Part shown: piece by piece, positions 25,225 through 34,188 of the stretch
Layout: the number at the start of each line of letters is the position of its first letter
Position numbering within the stretch: the stretch's first letter is position 1
Source: Victivallis lenta
Lineage (GTDB): Bacteria; Verrucomicrobiota; Lentisphaeria; Victivallales; Victivallaceae
DNA length: 64,000 nucleotides
Direction: 5' to 3'
Assembly: GCF_009695545.1 (NCBI RefSeq)
Contig: NZ_VUNS01000010.1
Location: 93,832 to 157,831, forward strand
Made by a program: the position numbers and the translations under genes
Notes under the pieces: generated by a model
Told to the model about the DNA's origin: nothing
Database searches by the model: none
Seen by the model: the letters and a program-made list of their open reading frames with translations, nothing else

Positions 25225-27162
25225 TCACCTCGCTCTGCGGAATTTCAGGATCGCGCCCGCGTTTCCCTGCACCGTGAAGCCGTGTTCGACCGGGGGCTCG
25301 CCCCAGACCATCGAATCGAAAACCCACTCCGGCGCGGAGGTGATTTCATCGGTCAGAGGCGACGGCGTGTTGTTGACCGCGATCACGAGCAGCGTATCCG
25401 CATCGAGCTCATGCTCGGTCAGCGTCAGGAGCGGATTCGTGCGGAACACGCGGCGGGTTACGCCGGCGGCTTCGGCCGCCGTCGCGTAGAGCCGGTAGAG
25501 CTCCGGCGCCTCCGGGAAAAATGCGCGCGGCGTCTCGGTGGCGGCCCGTTCGATCGGAGCCGCCAGGAACAGCGCCTTGCCGCGGCCGTAACCGCAGAGC
25601 GTGAAGATCGGATCGTCGTCGATATCGACGGCCAGCACCTCCGCGCGGCGGTTCACGAGATTGAGCTGGTATTCGGCGCGGCAGCGCACGTCGAACTCCC
25701 GTTCCTCGGAGCGGATCGTCGTCTCCGCAACCGCCTTGCAGCGGGTCGCGATGTCGATGCCGAACACCGTGCCGAACGGTTCGAGCGAACCGCCGTCGGA
25801 ACTGACGAACAGCGTCGCGCCGTTTTCGACCTCCCGCAGCAGCGCGTGGTAGCAGCGGGCCGGAATCACATGGGTTCCGCTGACCGACGGCATGATGTAG
25901 AATTTCGACGGCTTGAGCGGCTGGCCCGCGTACTGGAATTCGACGTCGAAACCGGCCTGCTTCGCGAGCAGGAAGCTCGCGTAGGCGACACCCCACTGAT
26001 CCTGGCTCTGGGTCAGAATCACGACGGCGTCGCGCCGGAAGGCCGGCAGCCGGCGGAGCCCGGTCCGGTCCAGGATTTCCCCGAACGCCTTCATTGCCCG
26101 GATCGTCGGTTTCGGGGTGCGGTCGACCCGCAGCAGGCCGAGTTCGCGCTCCACGGCGGCCCAGTCGTACGGCGCATGTTCGAGCCGGGTCTGATCGTTC
26201 GCGCACCACCACAGGAGCCCGCGGCAGTCATGCGCGAAGCAGTTCCAGAGCATGTTCCGCAGGTAGTTGCCGGCCACTTCATCGCTCGATTGCGACGGCC
26301 CGAGGTTGCCGGCCTCTTCGACGAAGGCCGGAACGCCGCCGATGTCGCCGTAAAGCCGGGTTTCGGCCGCGGCATGGAAGGCGTTCCGCATCGTATTGAC
26401 CGGATCGGTCCCGCAGTGCGGCGTGAAAAGCGGGTACGGGTGCGTGCAGAGCACGTCGGTCACTTCGCCCTGATCCTGAATCGTCCATGCTCCGCGTTCG
26501 CACTGCAGCGAATGCATGCCGGAGACGACCGGACGATCGGGGTCTTCGACCCGGACCGCCGACGTGATCGCATTGCTCCAGCACCAGGCTTCCGACGGAG
26601 AGTCGCTCCAGGCCATGCAGTTGCATTCGTTGCCGAGGTCCCACGCCGCGATCGCCGGGCAGCCGCGCAGTTCGCGAACCAGATAACGCACCATGCGGAC
26701 CTGCCACCTGATCGCCGTCGGGTCGGTGATGACGTTCACGCGCTCGAAAGCCGGCGGCACATGCATGCGGCCCGACATCCAGCCGGTCACCAGCCCGACG
26801 ATGAGCTTGATGCGGTTCGCCTCGGCTACGCGGCACAGCTCGCGGAACCGTTCGACCATGACCTCGTCGACGCCGGCGCGCCCGGCCGGCGTATCCGGCA
26901 GCGGCCGCTCGCCGAACCGCATCTCGACGAAGGACTGGCCGCCGCCCGTCAGTGCCTGAATCGGCTGGAAATCCGGCCAGAGCGGGAACACCCGCGCGAC
27001 CTCAACGCCGTTTTCGGCCAGCAGCCGGAAGTCGGCTTCGACGACCTCCGGGCGCCAGTCGCGCCACATTGCGGTCCCGGCATGGCTGGCCCAGTAGTTG
27101 CAGCCGACGAAAAATTCACTCCCGGGGGCGAAGATTCCCTGCGGCTTTTCTGCGTCTGTCAT
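25225..27162 (-). CDS. Clan GH-A glycoside hydrolase (GH5/beta-mannanase-like)
   Basis: 645 residues. N-terminal TIM barrel, about 15-370, begins FVGCNYWASHAGTAMWRDW; the acid/base Glu is in AAWDLGNECNCMAW and the nucleophile is likely the Glu in PAFVEEAGNLG. A second region, about 375-560, resembles the amidotransferase-like domain of beta-galactosidases (VVILTQSQDQWGVAYASFLL, GATLFVSSDGG), then a small beta domain. No signal peptide, so it is probably intracellular. Substrate not determined: beta-mannoside and beta-galactoside are both possible. First of a pair with a radical SAM gene. Confidence 0.8.
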   Translation of the reverse strand: MTDAEKPQGIFAPGSEFFVGCNYWASHAGTAMWRDWRPEVVEADFRLLAENGVEVARVFPLWPDFQPIQALTGGGQSFVEMRFGERPLPDTPAGRAGVDEVMVERFRELCRVAEANRIKLIVGLVTGWMSGRMHVPPAFERVNVITDPTAIRWQVRMVRYLVRELRGCPAIAAWDLGNECNCMAWSDSPSEAWCWSNAITSAVRVEDPDRPVVSGMHSLQCERGAWTIQDQGEVTDVLCTHPYPLFTPHCGTDPVNTMRNAFHAAAETRLYGDIGGVPAFVEEAGNLGPSQSSDEVAGNYLRNMLWNCFAHDCRGLLWWCANDQTRLEHAPYDWAAVERELGLLRVDRTPKPTIRAMKAFGEILDRTGLRRLPAFRRDAVVILTQSQDQWGVAYASFLLAKQAGFDVEFQYAGQPLKPSKFYIMPSVSGTHVIPARCYHALLREVENGATLFVSSDGGSLEPFGTVFGIDIATRCKAVAETTIRSEEREFDVRCRAEYQLNLVNRRAEVLAVDIDDDPIFTLCGYGRGKALFLAAPIERAATETPRAFFPEAPELYRLYATAAEAAGVTRRVFRTNPLLTLTEHELDADTLLVIAVNNTPSPLTDEITSAPEWVFDSMVWGEPPVEHGFTVQGNAGAILKFRRAR

Positions 27163-27316
27163 AGATCAACTCCATATATGATTAAGGATGTTTTTTTGTC
27201 CGGTCTGCATAATATATACCCTTCTCCGCGAAGGTTTCAATCGAAATTGATTGCTTTTTCGGCGATTCCGCGGTATTTTAATAAATGGAAACAGGATTTT
27301 TACCGTAAGGATACGC

Positions 27317-29728
27317 ATGACACGCAGTGAATTCAAAACCCTCGCCATCCAACGCATTCTGCGCCTCGACGGCGCGACCGGGACCGAGCTGGCCAAACGC
27401 GGCATGCCGCCCGGCGTCTGTCCCGAAGCGTGGATTCTCGACAATCCCGATGCGATCATCGACGTGCAGCGCTGTTACGCCGCCGCCGGAAGCGATATCG
27501 TCTATGCTCCGACGTTCGGCGGCAACCCGCTTAAACTCGCGGAGTTCGGCCTTGCGGACCGGACGGAGGAGATCAACCGCGAACTCGCCAGGCTCTCGCG
27601 CCGGGCGGTTCCGGACAAGTTCGTTTTCGCCGATATCGCGCCGACCGGGCAACTGATTGAGCCTTATGGGGAGCTGGCGTTCGACGAAGCAGTGGAGATT
27701 TACAAGCGCCAGATCCGCGCGCTGCTCGAAAGCGGCGGCATCGACGGGTTTGCGATCGAAACCATGATGGATTTGCAGGAGGCGCGCGCGGCGCTCATCG
27801 CGGTCCGCGAGCTCTCCGAGCTGCCCGCCCTCGTGACGCTGACCTTCGAGCCGGGCGGACGCACACTGACCGGAGTCCACCCCGTCTCCGCGCTGGTGAC
27901 GCTGCAGGGGCTCGGTGCGGATGCGTTCGGCTGCAACTGCTCGACCGGGCCGGAGGCGATGGCCGGGATTATCCGCTCCGTCAAGCCTTACGCGAAGATT
28001 CCGCTTGCAGCCAAGCCGAATGCCGGCATGCCGCACCTGGTGGACGGCGAGACCCGGTTCGACCTCGGTCCGGAGGCGTTTGCAGCCTCGGCCGCCGCGC
28101 TGGTCGGTGCGGGAGCGAGCCTGATCGGCGGCTGCTGCGGCACGACGCCGGAGCATATCCGGCTCCTCTCCGAAGCGATCGGCAGCAGCCGCCCGCGGCC
28201 GGTTTCGGCCGAGAAGCGCGGGATCGTCGCATCTCCGGGGCGTTTCCGCCGCATCGCGGCCGACGAGCCGTTCGCGCTGATCGGGGAGCGGATCAATCCG
28301 ACCGGCAAGAAGGCGCTCCAGGCCGAGCTGCGGGCCGGCTGCCTCGATCTGGTCAGGCAGTTTGCCCGCGAGCAGTCCGCGCAGGGGGCCGCGCTTCTCG
28401 ACGTGAATTTCGGCCTCTCCGGCATCGACGAGGCGGCGACCATGCGCCGTGCGGTCGGCGAGCTCGTGCTGACGACGGATACGCCGCTGTGCATCGATTC
28501 GACAAATCCCGAAGCGGTCGAGGCCGGGCTGCGGATTTATCCGGGGCGTGCTCTTTTCAACTCGATTTCGCTTGAGGAGGAGCGGATCGACACGATCCTG
28601 CCGATCGCGGCGAAATACGGCGCGATGCTCGTTCTGCTGCCGCTGACCGAGGAGGGGATTCCCGCCACGGCAGCCGACCGGCTTTCCGTGCTCGGCCGGA
28701 TCGTCGAGCATGCGCGAAAGTACGGCTATACTTCGGCGGATTTCGTCGCCGATGCGCTGATCATGACCATTTCCGCGAATCCCGAGGCGGCCGGAGTGTC
28801 GCTTGATTTCATCGAGAAGTGCCGCCGGGAGGCCGGAATCAATACGATCTGCGGACTTTCGAATGTGAGTTTCGGGCTGCCGAACCGCGCCGTCGTGAAC
28901 CAGACCTTTCTCGGCATGGCGCTCGGGCGCGGACTCACTTCGGCCATTGCGAATCCGGCTGCGCCGGGCATTATGGATACGATTGCGGCCGGGGACGCGC
29001 TCGGCTGCCGCGACCGGCGGCTCGAACGGTTTCTCGAACGCTTCGGCAATCAGCCGGCCGCACCGGCGGGGGGAGGCGGCCCGGCGGAGCAGGACGTCCG
29101 TCCTCCCGAAGAGCGCATGTTCGACGCCGTGCTGCGCGGCCGCCAGGAGACGGCGCTGAAGCTGCTTGATGAACTTATCGCCGCGAATGCCGACCCCGGC
29201 GCGATCGTCAACCGGATTCTGATTCCCGCCATCACCGAAGTCGGCGAACGTTTCGAGCGGAAGGAGTATTTCCTGCCGCAGCTCATGCAGAGTGCGGCGG
29301 CCATGCAGAAGGCGATGGAAAAGCTCGAGCCGCTGCTCCGGAAGGAGGGCGGCGGCTCGGACGGCCCGGTTTTCGTGCTGGCCACAGTCAAGGGGGACAT
29401 CCACGACATCGGCAAGAATATCGTATCGCTGCTGTTCAGGAATCACAATTTCCGGGTCATCGACCTCGGCAAGGACGTTCCGGCCGAGACGATCATCGAT
29501 ACGGCCGTCCGCGAGAAGGCCGCATTGATCGGGCTTTCGGCCCTGATGACGACGACGATGCCTCAGATGAAGGTGGTCATCGACCTCGCCCGGGAGCGCG
29601 GGCTCGATATTCCGATTCTGGTCGGCGGTGCCGCGGTGGACGAGGCGTTTGCGGAATCGATCGGCGCGGTATACGGCGCCGACGCCATGGCGGCGGTGCG
29701 CAACGCGTCGAAGCTGCTCGGGCTTTAG
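27317..29728 (+). CDS. metH: Cobalamin-dependent methionine synthase lacking the reactivation domain
   Basis: 803 residues from ATG 27317; an upstream in-frame start would lie in AT-rich leader. Domains: homocysteine-binding barrel about 1-300 with zinc ligands in FGCNCST and GGCCGTTPEHI; methyltetrahydrofolate (pterin) barrel about 320-590 with LIGERINPTGKKAL and FGLPNR; cap plus B12-binding domain about 600-803 with ATVKGDIHDIGKN, whose His is the lower cobalt ligand. The C-terminal AdoMet-binding reactivation domain of E. coli MetH (about 300 residues) is missing. The enzyme makes methionine from homocysteine. No cobalamin or SAM riboswitch was seen in the 150-base leader. Confidence 0.93.
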   Translation: MTRSEFKTLAIQRILRLDGATGTELAKRGMPPGVCPEAWILDNPDAIIDVQRCYAAAGSDIVYAPTFGGNPLKLAEFGLADRTEEINRELARLSRRAVPDKFVFADIAPTGQLIEPYGELAFDEAVEIYKRQIRALLESGGIDGFAIETMMDLQEARAALIAVRELSELPALVTLTFEPGGRTLTGVHPVSALVTLQGLGADAFGCNCSTGPEAMAGIIRSVKPYAKIPLAAKPNAGMPHLVDGETRFDLGPEAFAASAAALVGAGASLIGGCCGTTPEHIRLLSEAIGSSRPRPVSAEKRGIVASPGRFRRIAADEPFALIGERINPTGKKALQAELRAGCLDLVRQFAREQSAQGAALLDVNFGLSGIDEAATMRRAVGELVLTTDTPLCIDSTNPEAVEAGLRIYPGRALFNSISLEEERIDTILPIAAKYGAMLVLLPLTEEGIPATAADRLSVLGRIVEHARKYGYTSADFVADALIMTISANPEAAGVSLDFIEKCRREAGINTICGLSNVSFGLPNRAVVNQTFLGMALGRGLTSAIANPAAPGIMDTIAAGDALGCRDRRLERFLERFGNQPAAPAGGGGPAEQDVRPPEERMFDAVLRGRQETALKLLDELIAANADPGAIVNRILIPAITEVGERFERKEYFLPQLMQSAAAMQKAMEKLEPLLRKEGGGSDGPVFVLATVKGDIHDIGKNIVSLLFRNHNFRVIDLGKDVPAETIIDTAVREKAALIGLSALMTTTMPQMKVVIDLARERGLDIPILVGGAAVDEAFAESIGAVYGADAMAAVRNASKLLGL

Positions 29729-29762
29729 CCCCGCAATTCCGTTTGCCTGACCGCGGGCGGGA

Positions 29763-29784
29763 TTCGGAGGGGATTCCCTCCGAA
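29763..29784. terminator. Hairpin between convergent metH and hisF
   Basis: TTCGGAGGG-GATT-CCCTCCGAA, a perfect 9-bp stem with a 4-base loop. There is no T tract on either side, so intrinsic termination is uncertain. Confidence 0.45.
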
Positions 29785-29809
29785 CTCCGCGGCGTTGCGG
29801 GAAAGAGGA

Positions 29810-30571
29810 TCAGCGGACTTGGACGCCGTGCTCTTTCAGATAGGCTTTGAGAGCCGGAATTTCGATCATCCGGAAGTGGAAGACCGAGGCGGCCAGCAGG
29901 ATTTCAGCGCCGGCTTCGACCGCTTCGAGGAAGTGTTCAAGCTTGCCTGCGCCGCCGGAAGCGACGATCTTTGCGCGGCAGGAATCGGCCATGGCGCGGA
30001 TGACCGGCAGGTCATAACCGGTTTTCGCGCCGTCCCCGGCCTTGCTGGTCGGCAGAATCACCGGAACGCCGCAGCCGTCGACGCGCTTCGCCCATTCGAG
30101 CGCGTCGGTGCCGGTCGCGGTGCGTCCGCCGTCGATATATACTTCGTAACCGGAGGGCAGGGCCGGATTCACATCGACGTCGATCGCCACCGTGAGCGCG
30201 TCGGGACCGAATTCCCGGATGATTTCCGTGATGAGCTCCGGCCGGCGGTAGGCGGCGCTGCTGACGGAGACCTTGTCGGCTCCGGCTTCGAGCACATTCG
30301 CCGCCGCCCTGATGTCGTTGATGCCGCCGCCCACGGTGAACGGCACCGTGCAGACCGCCGCGACTTCGCGGACGACTTTCGCCAGCGTCGGGCGGTTTTC
30401 GACCGTCGCCGTGATATCAAGCATGGCAAGCTCGTCGGCTCCGGCGGCGCAGTAGGCGCGGGCGCACTCGACCGGGTCGCCCGCATCGGCGATGTCGACG
30501 AAGTGGACGCCTTTGACCACGCGCCCGTTCTGCATGTCGAGACACGGCATGATGGAAATAGTCTGGGACAT
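29810..30571 (-). CDS. hisF: Imidazole glycerol phosphate synthase cyclase subunit
   Basis: 253 residues, family length. HisF closes the imidazole ring of IGP, using ammonia from HisH. MPCLDMQNGRVVKGVHF carries the first catalytic Asp (residue 11) and LTVAIDVDVNP the second; FTVGGGINDI and IVASGGAGKLEHF are the phosphate-binding loops. All key residues are present. No other his gene lies in the window, and it is the last gene of a unit with an HTH-like protein, a lipoprotein and an MFS transporter, so the his pathway is scattered in this genome. Confidence 0.95.
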   Translation of the reverse strand: MSQTISIMPCLDMQNGRVVKGVHFVDIADAGDPVECARAYCAAGADELAMLDITATVENRPTLAKVVREVAAVCTVPFTVGGGINDIRAAANVLEAGADKVSVSSAAYRRPELITEIIREFGPDALTVAIDVDVNPALPSGYEVYIDGGRTATGTDALEWAKRVDGCGVPVILPTSKAGDGAKTGYDLPVIRAMADSCRAKIVASGGAGKLEHFLEAVEAGAEILLAASVFHFRMIEIPALKAYLKEHGVQVR

Positions 30572-30583
30572 TCTCTGGTTTCC

Positions 30584-31102
30584 TTAAAAAAGTTGTTTCC
30601 GGCGTTCCCGCACTTCGGCGGTCGCCATTTCGAGCATGCGTTCAAGAAGCCGTTTCCTGCCTTCGGCATCGAGCTGGAGAAAGCGGCCCATCAGCTGGTT
30701 TTCGACGGGAGAGAGCGCCGTATAGGCGGTCGGCCTGCTTTCGGCCGCTTCCCGGAGCAGTTCGTCAACGAGATTTTTTTTGCCGTTATCCGGCAGCACG
30801 TCGAATGCGTCGAGCAGAATTTTCTGGTCGCTGAACATTTCGACCAGGTCGGGGTGACGGCGGTAGGCGCGGCCGATGCGGATCGGGGGCTTCTCCGGCG
30901 GCGGTTCGGCGCTGGCCAGATAAGGGCGGAGCACCGGGTAGATCCTGTCCCAGGTCTCTCCGCGCACATGGCGCGTCTTTCTGGTGATGAACCTCCGGAG
31001 CAGTTCGATCCGTACGCCGGTGACTCTCGAAAGCTCGTTGATCGACAGCGCTTCCGCGCATTTGTCGAGGGCATGGGCAATGTCGTCGCTGATTTTTTTC
31101 AT
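30584..31102 (-). CDS. Unrecognised protein with N-terminal helix-turn-helix
   Basis: 172 residues. Residues about 15-60 (CAEALSINELSRVTGVRIEL, LRRFITRKTRHVRGETWDRI) look like an XRE/Cro-type helix-turn-helix; the C-terminal half is helical and charged (LMGRFLQLDAEGRKRLLERM). No family recognised. It is 12 bases before hisF and 19 bases after the lipoprotein gene on the same strand, so it probably shares their transcript and may be a regulator of it. Confidence 0.65.
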   Translation of the reverse strand: MKKISDDIAHALDKCAEALSINELSRVTGVRIELLRRFITRKTRHVRGETWDRIYPVLRPYLASAEPPPEKPPIRIGRAYRRHPDLVEMFSDQKILLDAFDVLPDNGKKNLVDELLREAAESRPTAYTALSPVENQLMGRFLQLDAEGRKRLLERMLEMATAEVRERRKQLF

Positions 31103-31121
31103 CGTTTAATCAACCTGTCAA

Positions 31122-32861
31122 TCATTCCAGCTCGAACATCTTGTCGAGTTTGTCCGCCTGCCGGATCAGATTCTGGAATTCTTTTTCATTGTATTGGTAC
31201 ATCGTCTGCAGCTTGCTGACGATGCGTTTGCAGTTGTCGGTTTCGAGTTCGAGCTTTTCGATCGTGCCGTCCACGAGCAGGACGTTGACCGCCCCCCTGT
31301 GGTTGAAGGGCCAGTCGGCGACGAGCGGAAGCTTCGGATTCGATTTCGTCGTGAAACCGCCGAAATAGATGAAGGAGCAGTTGCCGATATCGAACAGCTC
31401 CGGGCTTTCGGCCGGCTCGTCCTCACCGAAAGCGCCCGGGCAGACCGTCGCTTCGAGCGGCAGGAATTTTCCGGCGAGAAGCGCGCGGATTCCTTCGATA
31501 TTCTCCTTCTCCGGGTAGGCGCCGCCGTGCCGTTCCGCGTATTGCGCCAGCGCATCCTTGAACAATTCGAGCTTGATCTGGCACTCTCCGGTCGTATCCG
31601 GCGCTTCGGCGCTCTCTTCCGCTCCCGGAAGGAGGCCGCCGTTCCGCTTCAGGTACTCTTTGGCGGCCATGCTGCCGACGGCGACCGGCAGGACGAGCTG
31701 GTTGACGAGTTTGCTCTGGTTGCTGTCCAGACTGCTGTTCCCTGTGGCGAGGAAGTTGTTGCCGTCACGGGTCAGGACGGTGAGCTGCGACGGAGTCCAG
31801 CTGTCCGGATTCACCCGGAAGGAGAGTTCGAACTCCTCCATCAGCAGGTTGAAGACTTTCGCATAGCTTTCATTGTTGTAGAGATAGCCGATGCCGGATT
31901 CCGGCAGCCCGGCGGAAAGGCGCTGGAACGCTTCCGTCGCCGCTAGCTTTTTCTCCGGGGCGGTAAACGCTTTTTCGGCGGCGAGGCTGCTGTACAGGGT
32001 GATGCGGCCCTCTTTCAGCATGGCGACGGGCCGGGCTTTCGGAGCGTGTTCCCCGAGCACCGTGCCGAATTCGATGCGCTCATTCTCCACTTTGGTTCCG
32101 GGCAGGAAGAGCACGACTTTGCGCAGGAGCCCGGCGAGCTTGCCTTCGCCGTCCGGCAGCGACAGCATCAGATGGTTGCCGGAAAGCGCTTCATCGGAGC
32201 CCTCGGCGGCGATGGAGGCGAAGCCGACGACGCCGGAGAGGCCGGCCAGCAGCTTCTCCGGAGGTTCGCCGACAAAGAGCGCAATCCGCTCGTCATGCAG
32301 ATACTGCGAAAATTTTTCGCTTTGCGCGAATACCCGGTAGACCGCATCGGGCCGGAGCTCGAATTCGAAGGCCGAATCGACATCGGCGGGCAATGCGTTC
32401 CACGAAGCCGCGAGCGGCCGGTTCTCCGTGCCGGGCAGCGCCCAGAGGAACCCTTTGCTTTCGGGCCTGACCGCGAGGAAAGTCCGGTTGCGGAAGAGGA
32501 GCGGTTCACGGTCATCCGAAACGCGCACGGAACTGGACCCGCAGCCCTGAATATCCTCGAGGCCGGAGAGCCGGTAGGCCAGCGCCATATGGAGCGACGC
32601 ATCCATGATTTCCGTGAAGTTTTCCGGCGGTTCCGGCATGGAGGTGAAGCTGTTGAACAGCTGAACGCCGATCCGGTCGGCCGCCTCGAAAACATAACGC
32701 GGATTCATGATCTGATAGTAGGTGCCGCCGGTATCCAGCTGTGCGGCGACCGTGCGGTAGATGCGGGCGTCCTCCGCCTGGCCGGATGTGCTTTCGCAGC
32801 CGGCCGCCAGAAGAATCGCGCCGCCGAGCAGGGCGGAAACCGCTCCATTCTGTATCTTCAT
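31122..32861 (-). CDS. Lipoprotein with a C-terminal H-X9-DG motif
   Basis: 579 residues from ATG 32861 (AGAGGTG upstream). Residues 1-22 are a lipoprotein signal with ILLAAGC, so Cys22 is lipidated. Residues about 30-420 form a large unknown domain. The C-terminal part, about 455-560, resembles the end of prepilin-like H-X9-DG proteins: ALAQYAERHGGAYPEKENI, an acidic region after VCPGAFGEDE, then HRGAVNVLLVDGTIE with exactly nine residues between H and DG. This puts that domain on a lipid anchor instead of a pilin helix. Function unknown. It lies between an MFS gene and the HTH gene. Confidence 0.75.
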   Translation of the reverse strand: MKIQNGAVSALLGGAILLAAGCESTSGQAEDARIYRTVAAQLDTGGTYYQIMNPRYVFEAADRIGVQLFNSFTSMPEPPENFTEIMDASLHMALAYRLSGLEDIQGCGSSSVRVSDDREPLLFRNRTFLAVRPESKGFLWALPGTENRPLAASWNALPADVDSAFEFELRPDAVYRVFAQSEKFSQYLHDERIALFVGEPPEKLLAGLSGVVGFASIAAEGSDEALSGNHLMLSLPDGEGKLAGLLRKVVLFLPGTKVENERIEFGTVLGEHAPKARPVAMLKEGRITLYSSLAAEKAFTAPEKKLAATEAFQRLSAGLPESGIGYLYNNESYAKVFNLLMEEFELSFRVNPDSWTPSQLTVLTRDGNNFLATGNSSLDSNQSKLVNQLVLPVAVGSMAAKEYLKRNGGLLPGAEESAEAPDTTGECQIKLELFKDALAQYAERHGGAYPEKENIEGIRALLAGKFLPLEATVCPGAFGEDEPAESPELFDIGNCSFIYFGGFTTKSNPKLPLVADWPFNHRGAVNVLLVDGTIEKLELETDNCKRIVSKLQTMYQYNEKEFQNLIRQADKLDKMFELE

Positions 32862-32964
32862 GAATTCACCTCTTGTTTCAAACTGTATTTGGCTCCTGTG
32901 GAAAAGAATATAAATTGTTTTCGTTTCCTGCGCAAATCGCAAATGAGATTTTTCCGGTAAAAAG

Positions 32965-34188
32965 TCACTGTGCCTCCTTCGGTTTCGGGAGCGTGAGCGC
33001 ATATGCCGTGTTGCAGAGCGCCATCACCGCCGCGAAGATGAAGAGGAATCCGACGCCGAAGCTGGTCCAGAGCCAGCCGCCGAGCAATGCGGCCAGCACG
33101 CTGATCAGGTGGTTGACCGAAATTCCTGTGGTCAGCGTCGCCGTGACCTCCTCGGTCGAGTCGGAGATTTCACGCACATAGATGCTCGACGCCATCGACG
33201 CCGTCGAGATGATCGCGTCGAAAACGTAGGTGATCATGACCGCCCAGACGGCGACTCCGGGCGGAAACAGTCTGTCGGCGAACCCGTAGATCAGGCAGAC
33301 GAAGAAGAGCACGACCGTGTCGTAGATCATGACGTTCCGGTAGCCGACCTTGTCGATCAGCCGCCCGATCAGCGTGCCGCCGAAGATGTTGATCGCGGCG
33401 CAGATGCCGACCAGCAGCGCCATTTCCGCCGTGTCGAGCCCGTAAATCAGGATCAGCACGAACGGGGCGAAGGTGATGAAAATCTGCTTGCGCGCGCCGT
33501 AGAAGATTTCGAGCATGTAGAATTTCCGGAATTTCCGGCTGAAGTAGAGCCGCGGCCGCCTGACCTGCTGCGACTCGGTCAGTTTCGGGAAGCTGGCGAG
33601 GTACATGGCGGCCAGCAGGACGATGATGACGATCCAGATGAAGTTATAGAGCGTTTTCTGCGGAATCTCCGGAAAATGCCGCCGGGCGAAGAAGAACACC
33701 CCGGCCGCGAAGAGTCCGCCGGCGACCTGGCCGAGAAAGCCCGCGCTTGACGTGAGGCCGAGCGATGCGCCCGCTTTTTCGTGCCGGGCGATGTGCATGG
33801 CGATCGAGTTCCGCGCCGGCATGAAGATGTGCTCTCCTGCGCTCCAGATCATGACCAGCAATATGAGCAGCGCGTGGCTGGAGCCGACGAAGAGCAGTCC
33901 GACGACGCCGGCGAGCGCGATCAGCGCCCCGATGCGCAGGATTTTCCACTCGCTCGCCCGGTGCATCAACGCGAGGATCACGATCAGGAAAAGCCCCGGC
34001 AGCTCCCGGAAGAATTCGAGCACGCCGCGCTGCCACTCCGTGAAGTGCTGGATGTCGACGAGATAGTTGTTGAGCACTCCGTAAAAACAGTTGTAGGCGA
34101 TGCCGTAAATCAGGACGCCCGCGAAGAAGTTTCGGACGCCGCGCCCGGGCAGGAAGATGTTCCAGTCGTTCAGAATACGGTTCCGCAT
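32965..34188 (-). CDS. MFS transporter
   Basis: 407 residues with about twelve membrane helices in two halves joined by a basic loop around 200-215 (QQVRRPRLYFSRKFRKF). GRLIDKVGYRNVMIYD is the second-half equivalent of the MFS motif A (G-x-L-x-D-x-x-G-x-x). The substrate cannot be read off; the fold belongs to the general major facilitator group rather than a sugar-porter subfamily. It is the first gene of the leftward unit ending in hisF, with a 103-base gap to the lipoprotein gene. Confidence 0.88.
   Translation of the reverse strand: MRNRILNDWNIFLPGRGVRNFFAGVLIYGIAYNCFYGVLNNYLVDIQHFTEWQRGVLEFFRELPGLFLIVILALMHRASEWKILRIGALIALAGVVGLLFVGSSHALLILLVMIWSAGEHIFMPARNSIAMHIARHEKAGASLGLTSSAGFLGQVAGGLFAAGVFFFARRHFPEIPQKTLYNFIWIVIIVLLAAMYLASFPKLTESQQVRRPRLYFSRKFRKFYMLEIFYGARKQIFITFAPFVLILIYGLDTAEMALLVGICAAINIFGGTLIGRLIDKVGYRNVMIYDTVVLFFVCLIYGFADRLFPPGVAVWAVMITYVFDAIISTASMASSIYVREISDSTEEVTATLTTGISVNHLISVLAALLGGWLWTSFGVGFLFIFAAVMALCNTAYALTLPKPKEAQ

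Noticed and set aside
27163..27316. Cobalamin or SAM riboswitch before metH
   Set aside because: The leader is short and AT-rich; no B12-box or SAM-box core or multi-stem layout could be seen.
25282..27330. Very long open frame on the plus strand opposite the GH-A hydrolase (about 680 codons)
   Set aside because: It lies antisense to a protein with clear family motifs, is rich in Arg/Ala/Gly/Pro/His with no recognisable domain, and results from the high GC3 of the real gene.
27278..29446. Long open frame on the minus strand opposite metH (about 720 codons)
   Set aside because: Antisense shadow of metH, which has complete catalytic motifs; the shadow has no motif or ribosome site.
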